Of a stretch of 64,000 nt of DNA, positions 13,091-26,800 are shown piece by piece. Under the pieces are notes generated by a model. It was given only the letters and a program-made list of their open reading frames with translations. It did not search any database and had not been told where the DNA came from. Within the stretch, counting starts at the first letter, position 1. The number at the start of each line of letters is the position of its first letter. Both the position numbers and the translations under genes were made by a program. The stretch lies in the NCBI RefSeq assembly GCF_000247695.1, contig NW_004624747.1, positions 11,109,094 through 11,173,093 of the forward strand, read 5' to 3'. This DNA is from Heterocephalus glaber (lineage: Eukaryota; Chordata; Mammalia; Rodentia; Bathyergidae).

Positions 13091-13673
13091 CGGGCGCACA
13101 GGCGGGCCCGGCCCCAACGGCTCCGCCCGGCTGGGCTCGCAGCGCCTTAGCCTCCACGGCCGCGGGCGACCTCGGGCTCTCCCACCGCAGAGAAGAGGGG
13201 CCAGGCGCCTACACCCGGGCGCCCCTCGCGGCCCCGCAGGTCGAGGCGCGGGCGAGAGCGCTTCCCTCCCCGCAGTCCCCTCCCGCCGCGCGGTCACAAC
13301 TTTCTTAAAGGGACAGGTGGCTCAGATCTGCAGCCACCTGGGGCCGACTCTTCCTGGTCCGACCCCTTTGGGGGAGAGACGAGGCCCCACAGATCGCTCA
13401 GCCCGCCCACCTCCTTGACCCCCGGGACAGGCACGGAGTGCAAGTGTTAAAGCACCCAGCGTCCTTTTGCAGCTTAATTCTTCTGGCCCAAATCCTCCTC
13501 CCCCTGCTCCTGAACGCACGCTCGCGGGCACGCTGTAGCTGCCACGGTTCGCAAAGTTTGAAGAGGGGTGTCTCGGAGCGTGCAGGGCTCGCTGCTGCTG
13601 GGAAACGCCCGCTGCGATCCCCTCGACCCTGCCCTGTAACTGACCCTTGGGGAAAAGCCCCCCGCACGACTAC

Positions 13674-13682
13674 TGCGCATGC
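13674..13682. promoter_or_regulatory. NRF1-like palindromic site
   Basis: TGCGCATGC is close to the NRF1 consensus GCGCATGCGC. It sits about 30 nt upstream of a TTTAAAA box. Confidence 0.45.
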
Positions 13683-13711
13683 TCTGAGCTGGACAGCTCC
13701 AGAGAGGGAAA

Positions 13712-13718
13712 TTTAAAA
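13712..13718 (+). promoter_or_regulatory. TATA-like box TTTAAAA
   Basis: TTTAAAA in an otherwise GC-rich setting. If it is used, transcription would start near 13740-13750. Weak evidence without 5'-end data. Confidence 0.35.
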
Positions 13719-14423
13719 ACGGTTGGAGCTGCGACAGCGGGCAAATTGCGGAACGCTAGGGGCGAGTGCGAGGGAGCCCCCTCCGGAACCCGCGCCCGCC
13801 CCCGGAGCGCCGGCGTAGCGGCCCCGCGAGATCGGCTCCAGGTACCCGCCTTGTAGCCTCGGCTTTGCACTCTCCTCCCGGGAAGCGCCCTGGACTGCAT
13901 TTCCAGGGTGGAGACCCCAGTGCAGGGATGCGGGGGCGTCTCCCTCGGAATCCCTTTTTCTCCTTCCAGAAATTCCCCCAATGACTCTGGGGGCGGAACT
14001 GATAAGCTGGTGGATTTCTGTGTTCTTTTCAGGCTTGGAGTTTCAAAAACTTAGAGAGTTTGAAGATTTTTTTAAAAGGCCGTTGGTGTGTGCCGAGGAT
14101 GGGTGGCAGTGGTGGGTGGACTGGTTTGCCAGCAAGGACACGTGGCATTTCTGAGGGCATTTCCAGGGCGAGAGTCATGAGAGATTATTCCCTTTGCAAG
14201 TGGGAATTTGGCTCCCTCTGAGAAACAGATGACACACCAAGCTTCCATTTTTATCCTTATTTTGTAGGATTTTCAAAGTGGTCATAGGTGAAGTTGAAAA
14301 CATGACTTGGAAGGGAATAAAATTCATCTGGTTCCTTGTTTCACGGGCCAATTTCCTAAATCTTGACATGTGGGTTCTAGAGACTTCCCTCTGTCCTTCC
14401 TCCAACTAATTTGATTTTTCTTT

Positions 14424-14506
14424 TTTTTCTTTTGTACTGGGGATCGAACTTGGGACCTTATGCTTGCGAGGCAGGCGGCAGAACCACTGAGCTAAATCCC
14501 CAGCGA
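14424..14506 (-). mobile_element. ID SINE upstream of FOXN4 coding exon 1
   Basis: TTGTACTGGGGATCGAACTTGGGACC ... CTGAGCTAAATCCCCAGC, followed by a C-run. Confidence 0.9.
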
Positions 14507-14726
14507 CCCCCCCCCCCATCTATTTGAAAGAACCCGGAATTTCATTCCATTCTTTTCATTTGTTTCTAAAACCCTGTAGAACTGCCTAGGATTGTGACCT
14601 GTGATGCCCAGGAACTCTGTTCTGTTAGTTGAACTCCATCCTGAATTGTGGGAAAACTGGGTTTCTGTCCTGTCAACATTGTGGCTGATGAAGCCTTTGT
14701 TTTCTGCTTGTCTTTTCCCCAAGGAG

Positions 14727-14812
14727 ATGATAGAAAGTGACATCTCATCCATAATGTCAGGAATTATTCGAAACTCAGGGCCAAATCACTACCCAGCTCC
14801 ACAGGAATACAG
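14727..14812 (+). CDS. FOXN4: FOXN4 coding exon 1 (residues 1-28 plus 2 nt)
   Basis: Encodes [18 protein letters not shown] and on to QEY, then AG completing Arg with the next exon. The acceptor is ccccAAG at 14721-14723, so the exon probably starts at 14724 with GAG before the ATG. The sequence AAGGAG is a tandem NAGNAG acceptor, but both choices keep the ATG. The donor is ACAG|GTGAGG. Confidence 0.95.
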
Positions 14813-17800
14813 GTGAGGGTTGCAACAACAACAATGTATTTTTAATTGCTTAAAGTGTTTATGTGCTGTTTGTGGTTTCTGAACCTATTACTTCACTTCT
14901 GTGATTTTTTTGCAGAACTAGAAGGTCTTGATTTCAGAGTTGGTTTCTCTGAGGATGTCTGGGCTTGTGGCCTGGCACGGTGGGACCACTAAATGCCTGC
15001 AGTTTCTTGTCCCTTCCAAAAGAGGTCACCTCTGGGGTTAGTCTGGTCATCCTGGAGACAACAGCTGCTATTGCTTCCCCTGCAGTGGCTCTAGGAAATA
15101 CTCCCCACTCCCCCACCTGCCCTCAAATAGAAAAGCTCTTTGGAGGGGAATTGCCTTCCATCTCCCCTATTGGAAAGCTGTGAGAAAGAACTGGCTTCTT
15201 AGCTTAGCTGTGTGACTTTCAGTATGTGCTTTACCTCTCTGGGCCTCACTTCCTCATCATGTGAATTATGCTGCTGAATTAGATGATTATAAAGTCTCTT
15301 CTAGGTCTCTCACAGGTCCCAAGAGTCAATTAGATAAAATATTGAAAATAAATTATTTCTTGAATCAGAATGTGGCAAGCTTCAAGTGAGGTGCTGGGAG
15401 GAATCTTCAGAGGTCTTCCCATTTTGTCTTTAAATGTCAGAGCTGGAATAGGCCCTATGGGTTCAACCAGTCCAGCCTGCTTCTTTTACAGATGGGGAAA
15501 CTGATGCCAAGAGAGGAGAAGAGGCTTCTGTAAGGACACACAGTCACTGGGAGGGAAGAGGAGGAAAAGGAAGGGCTTGGAGTCCCATCCTTGTCTTTCT
15601 TCCCTGAGCCTAAGGAGGCCTGACCTAGTTTCCAGGGCCCCAACCTCCAATGTAAGCACCACATCTGGGTTGAGGGGCCCAGCCCACATTAAGGAATAGG
15701 GAGACCAGAGGAGTGAGCAGGGCTGGTGTGGAAAGAGCAGGCTGTCACCTCAGATCAACCCTGTTTACCCGGGGGCTGTCTGGCCCCCTGAGGCCACTGC
15801 AGCTCCCAAGCAATGCCTGCCAGGGCAGTCTGCAGCCCCCAATTAGAGGCAGGCTGCTTTCTGAGCAGGCAGCCTGGAGGCTGCCTTCTGAGGTCCAAAA
15901 GGAGGCCAAGTGAGTATTTGCAGGCAGCCTAGGGCTCACAGAGCTGGGCCCGGGTGCAGCAGTGTATCACTTACCTCAGCCAGAGAAGCTCCTCTGCTGA
16001 GCCCTATTGTACAGCTGGGGAAACTGAGGCCCAAGAGAAGTGAAAGGGCTTTTCCTTGCATCACATAACCAAGGTCTTCTGGGCTTCCTTCCAGTGCTAA
16101 TAGGGTTTAACTCCCAATAGGGTGAGGCAGTATAAGGGTTATCAGCCTGGGCTCTTCAGAATCTGTTATAATCCCAGCCTCTCTGGCTGTGTGGAAGCTC
16201 AAAGAGCCTCAGTTTTCATCATCTGTAAAATGGGAATATAAGCTGTACCCAATGCATGGAGTTGCTATGACAACTAAATAATAATTTCTGGCTCTGCCAC
16301 TTGCTAATGCTGTGATCCCGGGCAATTTCTCCTCTGAACTCCAGTTGGTTTGTGCAGAGGGAATAACTAAAGTTAGTTCTTGAGGGTTAAATGAGCTATT
16401 ACCTACAAAACTGCCTGGATCCCAGCAGGTACTGAAAGTGTCCTGTGAATCTATCTCTGCCCTCTGTCTGGGTGCCTATGGGATAGCTGTCTTCCCTGAG
16501 GGCTGTCTGCAAGTGCTCAGAGACATGGATTCTCATTCTTATGGGAAAGAGCCTCGTCAAAGCCCAGAGGGGCTAGGCAATCAGAGTGTTAGAACAGTTG
16601 CCCAGTGTCAGACAAGTGCAGGTTCAAAGTGCAGCTTCCTTCAGTTTCCTTACCTTTACAATGAACATGAGCCAGCCATGATGGTGCACACCTGTGATAC
16701 CAGCACTCTGGGAGGGTAGGGCAAGATGATCACAAGTTCAAGTCCAGCCTGGGCAATTTAGCAGCAAGGCCCCATCTTAGAATAAAAAATAAAAATGGCA
16801 GGGGATGTAGCTCAGTGCAAAAGTTCTGGGTTCAATTTTCATTACTGCAACAAGTGAGGGGGGCGCAGAATGAGGACACACCCCAAGCACTCCTGAGATG
16901 ATTAAATAAATAAAACTCAGAGCAACAGCCACATAACCTGTAGTCACTGCTGCCAGTACCTGCTTGCTACTTTAGAAGCCAGCTTTCTGTGTGACACAGG
17001 TCCACAGAGGACCTTCGGGTGGGGGGTACAAAGGAACCCTGGGTGAGGGCAGAATTTCTGAATCCAGGTACCCAAGCACTGCCCAGCAGGGCTCCCCGAC
17101 CAGGCTAACCCCCTGCCATTTCCCACAAAGTGTCTGGTGCCCTGGGCAGCTGCCCCTCTCCAAAATCAGATCTGTTGGGAGGCCTGGCAGTGTGTGCCCA
17201 GGGCGAGCATGGACGAGAAGCCTGTCTCTGTCAGAACTGAATCTGGGGATGTCCAGTGCCCTGGCTGGCACAAACCTTTCCTACTTGCATGGATTTTAGG
17301 CTGCTTTCCTTATTGAACACCCAAGATATCCAGAAGGCAGAGAAACAATAATAATTGCAGCTGGTAGGGGATCCTGAACCCTTTACTATTTGCCTTTCCT
17401 GTCCTAGGAACTCAGCATGAACCCCAACTAGGTCCTCAAAAGCTGTCCCATGAGGGTGGCACTCTTGTGCCTATCTGGCAGATGAGGAACCCAAGACCAA
17501 CTAGTTTAGAAGCCTTAACAAGATGTCCTCTGATGAAGAGCATGGGGCTGGAACATAGCGGGCGCACCATCACCTCCTGGTTGCGTGATCCCAGACAAAT
17601 CACTGCTGCTCTCTGAACCCCAGTTTCTTCATCTGGGAAACCATCAGGGAGCCATTTCCCAGGAAGCTGGGAGCACTGCACTAGCAATGGAGTAAGGCAT
17701 TCGGCCCAGCTTGGGACAGAGCACTTTCTATTGGAGGGGGAGTTTTATGATTATGCAGCAACTCTCTGCTTCCAATCACCATTTTTCTCCCTGAATAACA

Positions 17801-20800
17801 GCCCAGAAGTTTATGGGCTTCTCATTCTCCTTCCTACAGTCCCCAGAGAATGCTCCAGCCCCTATGCAGCCTGCTTTGTACAACTGCCTGGCACTTTGTC
17901 CCCTGAGGCCCAGTTTGGCCGTTAACTTTCAATGCCTGCATGCAGGGAGGGCAGGGCCAACAGCTGGAGGCAGCAGCCCTGTCCCAGGGAGCTGTCAGGA
18001 GTCAGCAGCCGGCTGAGACAGCAAACTGCTAGCCGCCTCTGTGCTGGGTCACTGACACCAGAGCAGAGGTCTTGGGTCTGGGAGCCAGGGGTGGTGCTGA
18101 CCCTACTCAGAGCTAAGCAGTGGCACTGGGGCTCAGGCTTCACTTGACTTAGCCAGGGTTCTTTTGGCTCAAATGGTAGGGTGCAAGTGGTGGAAACTAA
18201 GGATGAAGCACCTATGTGCCAGCCACCTACTCAGCTCCCGGGCAAGTGCACTGGTCCATGTCATGGTCACCAGCACTGGCACTGTCCCAACTGACAGACA
18301 GAAACACTGAGGACCAGACATGATTTGCCCAAAGGCATCTGGGGAGGGCCAGAACTTCAGGCTAGCAGCCACCTGCCCCATATTTGGAAATTACTGTAGA
18401 GGTCAGGTCCAAACAGTTCCTTTCATAGACTGGGAACTGAGGCCTCTTGGACTAGGAGGCTCAGGGACCTCTATCCAGTGAGCACCCTGTCCTGGACATT
18501 TACTGCCTAGAATCTGTCCCTGCCCTAAGAAGTGGTGACCCTTCTCCTGTCTGGATGGTGATTTTCTCATCTGTGATTCAAAGTGCTGGGCACACGGAGA
18601 TGCTTCCTGAGTATTAACTGAGCAGATCAATGAATGGGAAAACACTGCACAAAAAAATATATCCGCAGAAACCCAGGGAGGCCCTTAGCTCTTTGTGGGC
18701 CCCATACTGTGTGTGTGGGGAAGGGATGGTGTGACACGCCCCCCCCATATGAGGAAGCTCCACCCATTAGTTGTAACCTGGGGGACCTGCAGGGCACAGT
18801 ACCCTCCCAGAAGTAGTAACCCTTGTCACATCTTTACGTTTGCCATGCTCAAGGTAGGTAAAATAGCATCTCAGCTACTTTATGGCCAAGGAAGAGAGGT
18901 CGCCTTCATTGGGTCCAGCCTTCTTTTGGAATATTGTAATTCTACCCCCAGAAACATGTGTGACTGCGTGTGCATGCACACACACACGCACATACCACAC
19001 AGCAAAACCCAAGCCAGCTATTAACCTAGAAAGTAAATATTATTTTTTTAAAACACCAAATCATTTCACATTACACCCACTTTTTGAACCAGCTGGGAAT
19101 TTCTGAGCTTCCTAAGCAGCATACCATTTTCTTTTTCCTGCAAATGGTTAAAATGATATCACTATGTTTGCTAAATAAACACCCCTCCCTAAATGATTTG
19201 GCCGTTTGTGTAATGGTTGGACTGGAAACAAGAACGGTTTGTGTTTGTGGTGATGGAATAGATTCTTACCAACCACGTCTCAGGAAGGTAGTGACACTTC
19301 CTTGTTGTCATCAGGGTGGAGGCAATGGTCCAGGTGGGGCCAGAAATGTCCCTGTGCCCCTGGCATGGTAATCTGACTTAGTAAACCCCTCTGGAGACAG
19401 GAGGAGGCAGGAGGGAAGCACTCAGTGGGAAGTTAGAAAGAAACCTGATCAGAAATCGAGTGTGTATTGGGCCCTGTCTGGGAGGTTATCTGATCTTATC
19501 CTTGCATCTGCCCCAGTAGTGGGAATTATTATTACTCCATTTTACTTGTGGGGAACTGAGGCACAAGGAAGTGACTTGCCTCAAATGACACAGCCTCAAA
19601 GAGGCTGAGATGGGATTCGAATTCAAATCGGATGTTCCTGCTCCTCTGCACCGCAGCTGTCACTGCTCAGGAACCCACAGATAGGTGTTAAATGTGGACT
19701 CCAGACATCAGCCATGTAGGCAAAGATCCTCATGGAAACTGTAAGCAGCTACACAGGTGTGTGCTCTGCACAGCCACCTGCTGAGGCCCTCAGCAAATGT
19801 GCCAGCTCCCTGTCCCTTTACACTCAAGGGCAATGGCCATGTGGTCCAGTTCACCTGGGTGGACCAGTATTTGTCAAATGGAGGAATGGCTCTCTCTGGT
19901 CTTGTAAGGAGGTGAATGCACATGCATCCTGGCCTCCAGATGTGGAGCTTTTAGAAGGTCCGGGGAGCTCAGAACTGGTGCCTGATTAAGATGAGTAGGC
20001 ATCTGGGCTGTGTGGGACACCAACTGTACCACCACTTCACGGGGGAAGATGGGGAGCTGCTGGACTGGCCTGGAAGGACTTCCTGGGGGAGGTAGGGTGT
20101 AAGCTGAACAGGAAGTAGAGAGTGAGGAAGGTCAGATCTATTGGGGCTGGGCTGAGCTGGTGGAGTCTTCTTCCCTTTCTTACTCTAGCAGTTACTTAAC
20201 AAATGCTCACAAGTGTTAGGCCCCACGCTGGCTACTGAACAAAATAGGGGTTCCCTAGTCTTTGTCCTCCCAGAGCAGAAAGATGTATAAATCTTTTATT
20301 GCAAATGATGTGTCCTGTGAAGACTCACAGGAAGGACCACTGAGATTCGAGATGGCCATGGTGGGTATCTCAGAGGAGGGGACATTTAGGTTGAGAGTCA
20401 GTTATGAATGAGTACCTGGAACTGCATTCCAGGCGGAAGGAACAGCATGTGTAAAGGCTTCAGATGAGTGAGAACTTAAGATGTTTGAGGAACTGAGAGA
20501 TAGACAAGTTTGCTAAAGCAGAGAAGATGAGAGGGGAAGGGGGCAGGAGGAAAGGGAAAGTGTTGGCCAAGGGTCAGGTCAGGTCAGGTGATGAGCTTGA
20601 CCCTTACTCCCTGAGGCGTTTTAAGGACAGTGACAGGTTCTGATGTCCTATTCACTTTGGAAGCTCCAAGCCACTGGGCCTGTCCCTACCTGTGGTTTAC
20701 CTACCTGAGTCAAGAGACAGGCCCTGTTCTTGCCTCCATCTGGCACGAGGACACGGAGCTCCTAAAGCATTGAGTCACCTGGAAATTTGAGGTGGTTCAG

Positions 20801-23800
20801 TTGGTCTCCTGGTCAGTGTAGAATGCCTGTCTTGGATTTTAGTGGTGGCCAGCTTGTCCAGGGCCACTACAGAGTCCTTTGACCATGTCCGTATTGTCTG
20901 AGGGCCAACTGACAACCCGATCCTTTTATCTTGTTATTTATTATTTATTTATACATGCATAAGTACTGGGGATTAAACCCAGGGCCTTCTCACCGAGCTA
21001 TATCCCCAACCCTTCTTTATTGTGAGCCCAGGCTGAACTCAGAATTGTGATCCTCCTGGCTCGGCCTCCCAAAGTGCTGGGATTACAGGCATGCACCATG
21101 CCCAGCCCTTCTCAATTTTCTCTAATCCTTTAAGAATGGCAACGATGAAGCTTTGCCCTTTCTTTTTATTTTTTTTTTTGTACCAGGGATTGAACTTGGG
21201 TCCTTGTGCTTGCAAGGCAGGCGGCGGCACCACACTGAGCTAAATCCCCAGCCCATCTTTGCCCTTTCTGCCTATGGCTTGGTCTATTTTAGCCAAACTG
21301 GCCAAGTGCCCAGGAGAAGAGCTCTGGGTGGCTGACAGGCATCGCCTCACCTCTCTGGGCCTCAGCTGGCCTCCTGGGAGATGAGGGTGACAGCTGGCCA
21401 CCCCACATGCTGTCTGGAGACCAGGGGGTGCAGACCCACAGGGCAGCAGGAAGGAAGGTGGTCACGCCATGGCCTCTCCTCTGGGTGCTCCTGGGTCAAT
21501 CAGAAAGCTTCCCCCTCAGATGCAGGGAGCTTGACTGCTGGCCTGAACACGGCCTCACAAATAGGAGTCCAGGACTGGGAGATGACAGAGACACCCCTGA
21601 GAGTTGAATGCCTTGTTATGGCCCGTTGCTCAGAGCCCACTTCATGCCACGTCCATTGAGGACAGTCACAATAATGTGAGCCACCACTGTTGGCTTGTTG
21701 CACCCACCCACATTATTTCATCTGATCCCCACCATACCCTGCTGGCCCTTAGCACTCCCATTCCACAGAGGAGCAAACAGGCCCAGGGAAGCAGATGACC
21801 ACAGACAAGTCTTACAGATGCTAAGCAGCACGGTGGGATTCAAATCCAGCTCTGACCAATCACAAGCCAGTGCTGGTAACCATCACCCTGCCATGCAGCA
21901 CGGGGGAAAGGGGAGCCCCGTGGCTGGGCTCTCCAGCTGAGAGGGCAGAGGATGTGATGTTTCAGGGGCCTAGGGCTGCAGATAAGGCACATACTTGGGC
22001 ACCTAAGCAACACATGTGGAATAGCTGTCACATACCAGGTTCTCAGAGCAGGGGCTATACTGAGGAGTGAGCTATTCCCTCACTGATTTTCCATGGGCCA
22101 AAGCCCTCCCAACAAGGCCTGGCCCCTCCCTTGGCACTGGCCCTTCAGAATGTGACCAGAACCCTCAGAACCCTGGCAGAGGTGGCTGCCCTTTTTCACA
22201 GTCCTCCACCTGGGGCAGTATTTCCAATGGGGAAGCCAAGGTCTGGGCTGCTAGGTCAGGCACTGGAGCTGCTGTACCTCTGGCTTCTGACAAGTTTGCC
22301 TGGCTTGACTTCAGCTTTTCTGTTTGTGAAAGGGGACAATGACACGTCTCAGGGTGTGGGGTGGGGTGTGTGTGTGTGTGTGTGTGTGAACATACGCTCA
22401 CAGCTGGGCTCTGCAAAGCAAGAAGTGCCCCATGGGTGGTGGGGTCGGGGAGTGCAGTAACCACTGAGTTCAGCAAGGGGCCCCGGAGTGCCTGATAAAA
22501 GCTATTATGTTTTGGCCCATAAAGTTCTCTACTCACTCACAAGGACTCACTGTTAGTGACAGGTCCCTGCATGGTTTAAGAAGGATGCATTGCCAGGAGT
22601 CACCCTGGGAACTCCTCAATAAATAAGTTTCATGTGGGGTGCTGAGGGGTTGCTACTGCTGGACAGGTGGGGAAACTGAGGCCTGGAAGGAAAAGGGCTT
22701 GCCTGTGATGACAGAACTTTAGAGCTGTGACGAGGTTTCCGTGCAGATCTGCACCAGAAGGAACTATGAAAGGTGTTTGGCTCATTCTTCGTCTAACAGG
22801 CCTAACAGGTCACCCCCTCAGCTCCTGCTTGGGGAATGCAATGCGCCTCGGGATGCTAAAAGCTGTTGTTTTGGTTTCTGAGACAGGGCCCTGGTATGTA
22901 GTCCACCCTAGCCTTGAATTTGATATGTAGCCCTGGCTGGCCTCAAACTTGTGATCCTCTTGCCTCAGCCTCCCAGATGCTGGGAATACATATGTGCACC
23001 ACCATGCCCAGCTTGTGATGCTCACGTTTTAGTCACCTTAGTGCTGTTTTCCCACAGTCCTTGCCTGTACCTTCCTTTCTGGGATTCGGGGGAGGTGGCA
23101 GAGCAGGTGGGAGATGGGGGAATCTTTCATAATGAAACATATTAAAATTCAAAATTCCACGAAACCAGATTATACCGGTCTAAGTCAAATGCCCAGTTGT
23201 TCTAAGGCAATGTAAACATGCCACAGACTTTTCTATAAAGATTGACAGAAGGTTTGGGGGCACTGCCTCCTGGTAACAATGGAGATGTGAGTCCATACTG
23301 GCCACGGGAGACTCCTGGGTACCTGAAGTGTGCCCAGTGGCCCGAGGAACTGAATCTACATATGTCACATCCTTTTAATGAATGTGAGCTTTAATCGCTG
23401 CAAGTGGCCAGTGGCTGCTTGTTGATGTGCACAGGATCTTCTAGATTCACCGGGCACATTTCCTCAAGCAGGGAGAAAGAACAGAGAAAGGAGGGGGACA
23501 AGCCAACCCAGGCTCCAAGGGTGGCCTTCTGAGTCCTCGGCTCCCTGGCTGGGTGACCCTAGGCAGGCTGTTCCTCCCAGGCTGGTGTCCTCATCTGGAA
23601 CATGGGAGGGTGTAGTAATTAGTCCTGTGAGGCAGTGGGGCCACAAGATCAAGTGTGTAAGCAGCAGTAGCTCAGGGGTGGGCACACAACAAGGGCTCAC
23701 TGCCCCAAGCCATATCCGCAGGGACTGCCAGGCCTCTCGCCCCTGCCAATCTGTAATTATCAGGCACCCACTGGGGACCAGTCCTGTGCTTGGGCCTGAG

Positions 23801-26800
23801 AGTTTGGCTCCTCCCTCTGGGGATACAAGGTTCCTGCTTCACAGTGGTGGGGCGCTCTGGGGCTGCCTACACCCAGCAGAGGACCCAGGCCCTATCCTGG
23901 TCTCCTCCCCACAGACCCTCAGGCCCCGGAGAGCTGGCAGTCTGGTGTATGCCCTCTCTGGGGACATGAGCTGGGTTCAGAAAAGGGAGGCCTATGGCCA
24001 ACCAGAGGGCTCCCTGGGGCTCAAAGGAATGATGAGGGGGATGCTGGAAGGCATGGAGAGGGGGAAGGAAAGGCATCCATTGAGAGGGAACAGAGGTGTG
24101 AAGCACCAAGGTGGTGGGAATGACTTTTCACCCCTTCCAGGGCCCATCACACACTGCTCTGGGGTCAGAGCACGGGGCCACTTGAGCTGCAGGAGTTCAG
24201 AGTCCAGGCTCCCCAGTGTGAGGGATGAGGAAGTCACCTGGGGGTGGGAGCTGCAACAAAGGCAGGTACCCAGATGTCCTGCCCCAAAAGCTGGCACAGT
24301 AGCAATGGGCAGCGGGGCCAGTATGGGCACCAGAAAGCACAGTGGGACTGTGGGATGCAGATGGGTCAGTGGGAGACTGGGGGGCCCAAGATCATGTCAG
24401 AGATGAGAGAAGGGCAGAGGATGAACATGTGCTAAGAGTTCCCGTGGGTGCTTCACCTCCCTTGCTGTTTTCCCATCTGCAGATGAGGAAACTGAGGCCC
24501 AGAAAGGCCCAAGCAGGAAGGTGAGGCTGGGACTTCACTACAGGGGCCCTCAGCCACAGTGCCAGAGACAGACAAACTTAGGGACAGGCAAGCTAGTGGG
24601 AGAACAGAAGGAGCAGGTGGCAGGAGCTGGTCTTCAGATGCTTGGTTCTTCTCAGCTTCCTCTGGGAGGTGGCCCCAGGCAGGCTGGTGGACATTAGTGA
24701 TGTGGGTGACAAGGGTCAGTGGGGCCTGGATCTTCTCCTCACCCAGCAAGTGAAGAGACAGACCCAGAGAGAGTGGGCAGAAGAGGTCTTGGTGTCCCCA
24801 GGCTGTGGGGCTGGGCCTTGCCTGTTCCTCTGAATTGCAAATGGCCTATCATTGTCCAGCAGGGGGAAACCCACTCCACAGGCTGACATAGGACAGGGTC
24901 CGTGGGTATCTGTCTATCTCTGTCTGTCTACCTGTCTCTCTCTCTCAGAACAAAGCCTGTAGGTCACACTCTCCAGAGAGAAGCGCTGGGAGGGAGGGAG
25001 GCAGGGCACACAGGGCCATCCATAACAAGGGGCAGCAGGTGCTGGGAGGGAGGGAAAGGTGCCCGTGTGGAGAGGGGGACGTGCTGACATGCCTCCGTTC
25101 AGGGGACTGTGAGGGCCAGGCAGCGGGGATCAGAAAGCCCCATTAAATCTCTGGCCCCTGCAATGTGTGGTAAAGAGGCCTGTGTATCAGGGAGACTGGG
25201 CAGGGAGGCAGGCTTTGGGGCCAGTGGACCCCCACTGCAGTGCTCCACCTGGGAGTCCTGCAGGGTTGGCTGAGCTACCTGGCAGGCACATGGAAGCAGA
25301 CATTCTGGTGAGGTATGGGATAGAGGAAGGAGCAGACCAGCTCCAGGAAGCCAGAGGCAGTGTGGGATTTGGGGCCTGGCTGCCAACCCCTAATAATGAG
25401 CAGCACCCCAAGAAAGGAGAATGGGGACCTGGCCCATGCCAAAAGTCAGACACACAGTGGCTCGTCGGGGCCTCAGAGCAGCCCAGGTAGGGAGGCTCAG
25501 GGACCTGAAGTGACTTGCCTAAGGTCATTCATCCCAGTCACAAACACCTGAACCCAGATCTGTCCCGTCAAAGCCTGTGCTTTGCCCCAGCCCCAGCCAC
25601 ACCCCTCTGGGCTGTCCCTGCCCCACGTTACAGCTGGGAGACCCAAGGAAACCCCAGGTCGGAGTGGAGCATTCTTTTGTGTTCTACCCAACTCGCAGTG
25701 GGGGTTGCTGGTTTGCTCACTCCTGGTACCATGGAGCCCTGGACTCAGGGTGGGGCGACTCCCCCAGAAGACATCTATTATCTGCCTGGGTGCCCCAGAA
25801 ACAACCCCAGATTGGAGCGGAAAGACTCAGGTTCTAGACCTGGTGACCTTGCTCCCAAGCAATGAGGTTTTGTTTTCACCTGCCTAGCCTCAGTTTCCCC
25901 ATCTGAAAAGCAGGGCTGTCTGTTCTCTGTATCCCTCCTAGGGCTTTTGCAAAGACCCTGCAGGTAGAGGATAGCTCTAAAAGTGCCAGACATGACAATC
26001 ATTGTCATGGCACTTTCAGGCTTGGGTACACGGACTTACCCTGTTTCAACCAGCGACCTGGCATTTAAAGGGCCCCCACTTTGTGCAGGGACACCGGTGA
26101 CAAGGGGCTCAGAACCAACCCTCAGTGAGCCACAAGGCAGGTGTAGGGCAGAACACTGGACAGCACAGGTCTCACTGGCCCTGGTGCAGTGTGGGGAGTG
26201 GTCAGGATGCAGAGGGGCACTGAGCTGGGTGTCTGGGAGGCAAAGGCTGCCCAGAGAAGGCGCTGCTCTCGGGTGGGGCCGGGGACTCCCACCTCACCCT
26301 TTTCCAGGCTATGAGACTGGGGGCAACTTGCTCCCTTCCCCCCAGCCTGGCTCCCGTCTGATGTTAAGAGGCCAGAAGAGGGACTGCGAAGTGGCCTCCA
26401 GGGTTAGATGTTCCTGGTCTGGGCAGAGAGGAAGACTGAGAAGGTGTGGCTGGCAGGGGGCCTACAAAGGCCCAGGCAGAGGGGAGAGTAGTGTACAGGT
26501 GTGCCAGGCAGGTATGGAGCAGGCGGGTGAAGGAGGACCAGGGCCAAAGGAATGGGGAGCCAGATGGGGCTCCTGAAAGGTGAGGAAAGAAAGAAAAGGA
26601 TAATCAGGGCTGCACCATTTACTCAATCCCCACCTCGTGCTCAGCCTGTGCTGAGCATCTTCTGCGTGATCCTAACTCCATGGGACAGGGTCAGTATTTA
26701 GATGACTGCCCGGAGCCTCAGTTTCTCCACATGAAAAATGAAAGTGGCATAGAACCCAAGGTCTGCCACACAGGAAGTGCTTGATAAGTGGAAAGAGTTG

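Larger units (their letters stand above)
12600..13870 (+). promoter_or_regulatory. FOXN4: CpG island, likely FOXN4 promoter and non-coding first exon
   Basis: This block is very GC-rich with frequent CpG and no SINEs, in sharp contrast to the AT-rich DNA on its left. It lies just upstream of the first coding exon of FOXN4 and reads toward it. Within it are tandem GC boxes (13072-13090), an NRF1-like site and a TTTAAAA box. The transcription start and the donor of exon 1 cannot be fixed by eye. CAG|GTACCC at 13840 is one possible donor. The long open frames here are a by-product of GC richness. Confidence 0.75.

Noticed and set aside
12527..13297. Overlapping 207- and 210-residue open frames on both strands.
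   Set aside because: They lie in the CpG island, where stop codons are rare by composition. The products are Arg/Gly/Pro/Ala-rich with no family resemblance.
23585..24406. A 273-codon open frame, the longest in the window.
   Set aside because: It starts inside MIR-like sequence in a GC-rich FOXN4 intron, lacks domain-like composition, and has no splice or homology support.
25983..26576. A 197-codon open frame in the FOXN4 intron.
   Set aside because: Gly/Arg-rich, overlaps GC-rich intron DNA, and has no recognisable motif.
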